From positions 124,001 to 188,000 of the forward strand of contig NZ_JBISCC010000121.1 of assembly GCF_044385915.1 (NCBI RefSeq): a DNA stretch of 64,000 nucleotides, written 5' to 3'. The stretch is from Thalassobellus citreus (GTDB taxonomy: Bacteria > Bacteroidota > Bacteroidia > Flavobacteriales > Flavobacteriaceae). The notes under the pieces were generated by a model. The model made no database searches. It saw nothing but the letters and a program-made list of their open reading frames with translations, and was not told where the DNA came from. How positions within the stretch are numbered: position 1 is the stretch's first letter; each line of letters starts with the position of its first letter. The position numbers were made by a program, and so were the translations under genes. Of this stretch, positions 61,200-64,000 are shown piece after piece.

Positions 61200-62513
61200 T
61201 TACTCGTCTTTCCAGTTTAATCTGTCCATTTGATTATATGGCCAAGGTGCTCCATTATTCTCGATATTAGACATCATGTTGTTTAACTCGGTTGGTGCTG
61301 CACTTTGCTCCATAACCAAATAACGACGCATTTCTAAAATAATGGATAAAGGATCTATACTTACTGGGCAAGCCTCTGTACATGCGTTACAGGTGGTACA
61401 TGCCCAAAGTTCTTCTGGCATAATATAATCGCCTAATAACTGTTTGTTATCGTCTACAAACTCGCCTTTATTAGCATCAATATTTTTACCGACTTCCTCT
61501 AAACGGTCGCGGGTATCCATCATTATTTTTCGTGGCGATAGTTTTTTACCTGTTAAGTTTGCTGGACATTCGCTTGTGCAACGTCCGCATTCTGTACAGG
61601 TATAGGCATTTAGTAATTGTACCCAACTTAAATCTTGCACATCGCTGGCTCCAAATTTAGCAGGAATTTCTTCGTCTGCTCCTTCAGCTGGTGCTGCAAA
61701 CGGATCGATGTTTGGATCCATCATCATTTTTACTTCGTTGGTAACTGCTTCTAAATTATTTAGCTGCCCTTTTGGAGCTATTTTACCATAATAGGTGTTT
61801 GGAAACGCTAATAATATATGAAGGTGCTTTGAAAAATATAAGTAATTTAAGAATGTTAAAATACCAATAATATGTAACCACCATGCTCCGCGTTCTATAA
61901 TATGAAGTGTACTTTCGGTTAAACCACTAAACAGAGGTGTTATAAACTGACTTATAATGTTGCCTGAATTGACTGCTTGAAAATGAATATCGGTAGCATT
62001 CATAACCAAAAACAAGGTCATTAGTACCATTTCGAAATACAGAATGTAATTACCATCATTTTTTGGCCAACTGGTCATTTCGCTTTTCCAGAAACGTTTT
62101 ATTTTTATTATGTTTCTTCGAATCCAAAAAAGAGTGACAGATACTAATACTAAAACAGCTAATACCTCGAAAGCTCCTATTAAAAATCCGTAAACAGCTT
62201 GTGGTAATACGCTTAAACCTATTCTGTGCGTACCAAAGAGTCCGTCAATTATAATCTCTAAAACTTCAATGTTTATAATTATGAAACCTACATAAACAAT
62301 AACATGTAAAAACCCTGAAACAGGGCGGCGTACCATTTTACTTTGCCCCAAGGCTATCATTGCCATGTTTTTCCAACGTTGCGATTTATTATCGCTTACA
62401 TCTACATCTTGACCTAATTTAATATTACGAATAAGCGTCTTTACATTTTTAGTAAAATAGCCTATCCCTAAAATTAATAAGACAGCAAAAATTATATTAG
62501 GAATATATTCCAT
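61200..62513 (-). CDS. membrane (Fe-S) oxidoreductase with NarI-like helices
   Basis: A 437-residue inner-membrane protein. The N-terminal half has five or six transmembrane helices similar to cytochrome b-type NarI/HdrE subunits (V-Y-V-G-F-I-I-I-N, H-I-I-G-I-L-T-F-L-N-Y). The C-terminal half is cytoplasmic, with two ferredoxin motifs, C-T-E-C-G-R-C-T-S-E-C-P at about 306 and C-T-T-C-N-A-C-T-E-A-C-P at about 371. It links membrane quinones to the CCG protein downstream. The gene is 9 nt after mlaD. Confidence 0.9.
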   Translation of the reverse strand: MEYIPNIIFAVLLILGIGYFTKNVKTLIRNIKLGQDVDVSDNKSQRWKNMAMIALGQSKMVRRPVSGFLHVIVYVGFIIINIEVLEIIIDGLFGTHRIGLSVLPQAVYGFLIGAFEVLAVLVLVSVTLFWIRRNIIKIKRFWKSEMTSWPKNDGNYILYFEMVLMTLFLVMNATDIHFQAVNSGNIISQFITPLFSGLTESTLHIIERGAWWLHIIGILTFLNYLYFSKHLHILLAFPNTYYGKIAPKGQLNNLEAVTNEVKMMMDPNIDPFAAPAEGADEEIPAKFGASDVQDLSWVQLLNAYTCTECGRCTSECPANLTGKKLSPRKIMMDTRDRLEEVGKNIDANKGEFVDDNKQLLGDYIMPEELWACTTCNACTEACPVSIDPLSIILEMRRYLVMEQSAAPTELNNMMSNIENNGAPWPYNQMDRLNWKDE

Positions 62514-62521
62514 TTGGTTAT

Positions 62522-63454
62522 TTAGTTAGTTTGTTCCTCTTGGTAAGGTATTTCTTTTTTAGATAATACTCTAAAATAGCGTTTCGGGTGTAGTTTTATA
62601 TCTCTAAGAAGCTCTTCCATTTCTTTAGTTGCTCCTTCAAGATTATTATATAAACCTTCTTCGTTAATTAGTTTTCCTAAACTTCCTTTATCGCTATCTA
62701 TTTTGGATAATACAGTATTTAAATTATCTAAGGTTTTATTTAATGATGTTACAGTAGTACCAACATTAGCGTCTTTCAATTCTGTTGTTAAAGCTGCTAA
62801 ATTCTCACTTGATGTTTTAAATTTTTCTAACATCGCAGTAATATTTCCATTATTATCAGAAATAAAACCATTTACAGAATTGGAAGTATTTTTAAACGAT
62901 TTTAAAGTTTCGTTTAATTCTGCTATCGTTTGTTTTAGGCCCTTATCAGATTCATCAGTAACAAGCTCGTTTAAGCTAGCCATAAGGGTGTCTGTAGTTT
63001 TTAAGGTTGCATTTAAATCGGTACTTAATCCTGAAAAGTTTTTTGAAAGACTTGTTACTAGACCAACTTCTATAGTCGATTTTAATTTATCTCCTGGTTT
63101 TGCTGGTTCACCATCGTTTTTAATAAGTAACGCTAGTCCGTTGCCTCCCATTAAACCGGTTTCGTACATTTTAACGACACTGTTTTTTGAAAATTTTAAT
63201 TCTTCATTTACAAAAAAAGTAACAATGGTTTTTCCTGTTTTATAGTCATATTCAATGTCTTGAATTTTACCAACTTGGTTACCTCTAACAGTTACAACCG
63301 AAGCCTTTGATAAGGCGTTATAATCAAACTCTGTATAATATGAGTTGGTTGATTCTAATAAATTTTTACCATTTAAATAATTAAACCCAAAAATAACTAA
63401 GATTATTCCTGATATAACTAATAAAGCAACTTTAACTTCTTTTGATATTTTCAA
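62522..63454 (-). CDS. MlaD/MCE family lipid-transport protein
   Basis: A 310-residue protein with an N-terminal membrane anchor (V-A-L-L-V-I-S-G-I-I-L-V-I-F-G-F) and one MCE domain (about 38-115, Y-N-A-L-S-K-A-S-V-V-T-V-R-G-N-Q-V-G-K-I), followed by a long helical tail of N/S/T-rich heptads. MCE proteins shuttle phospholipids between inner and outer membranes, usually with an MlaE-type permease and MlaF-type ATPase, neither of which is seen here. The start is TTG, supported by an exact promoter element 20 nt upstream and by the lack of any earlier ATG. Confidence 0.88.
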   Translation of the reverse strand: MKISKEVKVALLVISGIILVIFGFNYLNGKNLLESTNSYYTEFDYNALSKASVVTVRGNQVGKIQDIEYDYKTGKTIVTFFVNEELKFSKNSVVKMYETGLMGGNGLALLIKNDGEPAKPGDKLKSTIEVGLVTSLSKNFSGLSTDLNATLKTTDTLMASLNELVTDESDKGLKQTIAELNETLKSFKNTSNSVNGFISDNNGNITAMLEKFKTSSENLAALTTELKDANVGTTVTSLNKTLDNLNTVLSKIDSDKGSLGKLINEEGLYNNLEGATKEMEELLRDIKLHPKRYFRVLSKKEIPYQEEQTN

Positions 63455-63474
63455 ACTATAATGTTTTAGATGTA

Positions 63475-63482
63475 CAAATTTA
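63475..63482 (-). promoter_or_regulatory. Bacteroidota -7 promoter element (TAAATTTG) of the mlaD-like gene
   Basis: Exact TAnnTTTG match between the amidase stop and the mlaD TTG start. Confidence 0.55.
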
Positions 63483-63505
63483 AAATAAATTTAAAAAGAA
63501 CTCAC

Positions 63506-64000
63506 TTAATTACTTGTTGTTTTTAAAGCTTCTGTTAGTGATATTTTTTTATCATCTTTAAAAGCAACAATAAAACTAGTGGCATAGCCTTTTCTTTTAG
63601 CATCGCTTGCTAATTTTTTTGTTTCATTATAATTTGAAGTACTTCCATAAAAGTATTTATATAAGTTTCCTTCTTTAACTCTAGAGACATTGCTCAAACC
63701 TTTAAAATTATAAGGTTTTGTTTCTAGTTTTTTTGAGCTTGCTGCTATTTGAATTTTGAATGTGATATCATTGTAAACAGATTCATTTTCTATAACTGGC
63801 TCCAAATTAACATCATCACTTTCATCAACAAAATCCCCAATATTATTATCTAAAGAGGCCTTATATTCTAGGATAGACTTTACTACAGATTTTGAAATTT
63901 CTTGTTGTCCCTTTTTTGAATTTAAATAAACACCTTCTTTATTATTTGTTAAAAAACCTAGTTCAATTAAAACACTTGGCATTGCCGTTTGATGAATAAC
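63506..64000 (-). CDS. N-acetylmuramoyl-L-alanine amidase, C-terminal part (partial)
   Basis: The open frame runs off the right edge of the window, so only the C-terminal 164 codons are here. The first complete residues read V-I-H-Q-T-A-M-P-S-V-L-I-E-L-G-F-L-T-N-N, the conserved end of the Amidase_3 zinc-peptidase domain, including the catalytic Glu of I-E-L-G-F. After that comes an acidic linker and a C-terminal beta-helix module (F-K-I-Q-I-A-A-S...Y-K-Y-F-Y-G) like a SPOR domain, which binds denuded peptidoglycan at the septum. Amidases cleave stem peptides from glycan strands during cell separation. Confidence 0.88.
   Translation of the reverse strand, partial: VIHQTAMPSVLIELGFLTNNKEGVYLNSKKGQQEISKSVVKSILEYKASLDNNIGDFVDESDDVNLEPVIENESVYNDITFKIQIAASSKKLETKPYNFKGLSNVSRVKEGNLYKYFYGSTSNYNETKKLASDAKRKGYATSFIVAFKDDKKISLTEALKTTSN

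Overview
This is a 64 kb stretch of an AT-rich chromosome from a member of the Bacteroidota, almost certainly a marine-type Flavobacteriaceae; the genus cannot be fixed from the sequence alone. The reasons are: many promoters of the Bacteroidota -7 type (TAnnTTTG), several so close to the start codon that the mRNA is probably leaderless; a subtilase with a type IX secretion sorting domain; the bacillithiol genes bshA and bshC; DUF3570/DUF4266/ApbE genes; CarboxypepD_reg-like domains; and A-rich leaders instead of Shine-Dalgarno sites. No rRNA, tRNA, IS element, prophage or CRISPR array was seen.

Layout. 1-3.7 kb: a small exported protein, MiaE and a MutS2 without its Smr domain. 3.9-7.7 kb: the most unusual locus, a lipoprotein-type cholesterol-dependent-cytolysin-like (CDC-like) pore-forming protein divergent from a membrane-anchored TPR-HTH regulator. 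7.7-11.2 kb: a DCC thiol protein, then a MuiA/DUF4139 protein carrying an inserted SusC-like segment and flanked by two copies of a 110 bp repeat. 11.2-19.4 kb: rhodanese-TerB fusion, dicarboxylate symporter, chorismate synthase, LpxH-like hydrolase and a large FAD/Fe-S oxidoreductase. 19.5-22.6 kb: outer-membrane barrel protein and an ECF sigma/anti-sigma/coiled-coil operon. 22.8-28.5 kb: an LtaS-like transferase coupled to a diacylglycerol-kinase-like enzyme, a PAP2 phosphatase and a MATE exporter.

28.6-38.7 kb: a candidate small RNA, the mnmA-subtilase-nitronate monooxygenase operon, a three-domain fasciclin lipoprotein, a YwqK-like protein, yidC and pyrG. 38.9-46.5 kb: HIT protein, DUF3820 protein, a LysM x4/periplasmic-binding fusion, guaA, and bshC coupled to a PLP decarboxylase. 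46.7-55.7 kb: PhoX-like lipoprotein with a collagen-like stretch, di-haem peroxidase, CarboxypepD_reg protein, bshA and a GH3/beta-lactamase-like fusion. 55.8-59.0 kb: thioredoxin-ApbE-DUF4266-DUF3570 envelope redox operon. 59.1-64 kb: a conserved row of amidase (cut by the window edge), MlaD, membrane Fe-S reductase, CCG protein and two unknowns.

Most of the window is housekeeping (tRNA modification, CTP and GMP synthesis, chorismate, membrane insertion, bacillithiol). The accessory signal sits in the cytolysin locus, the repeat-flanked MuiA gene, the ApbE redox module and the dispersed palindromic repeats between genes.
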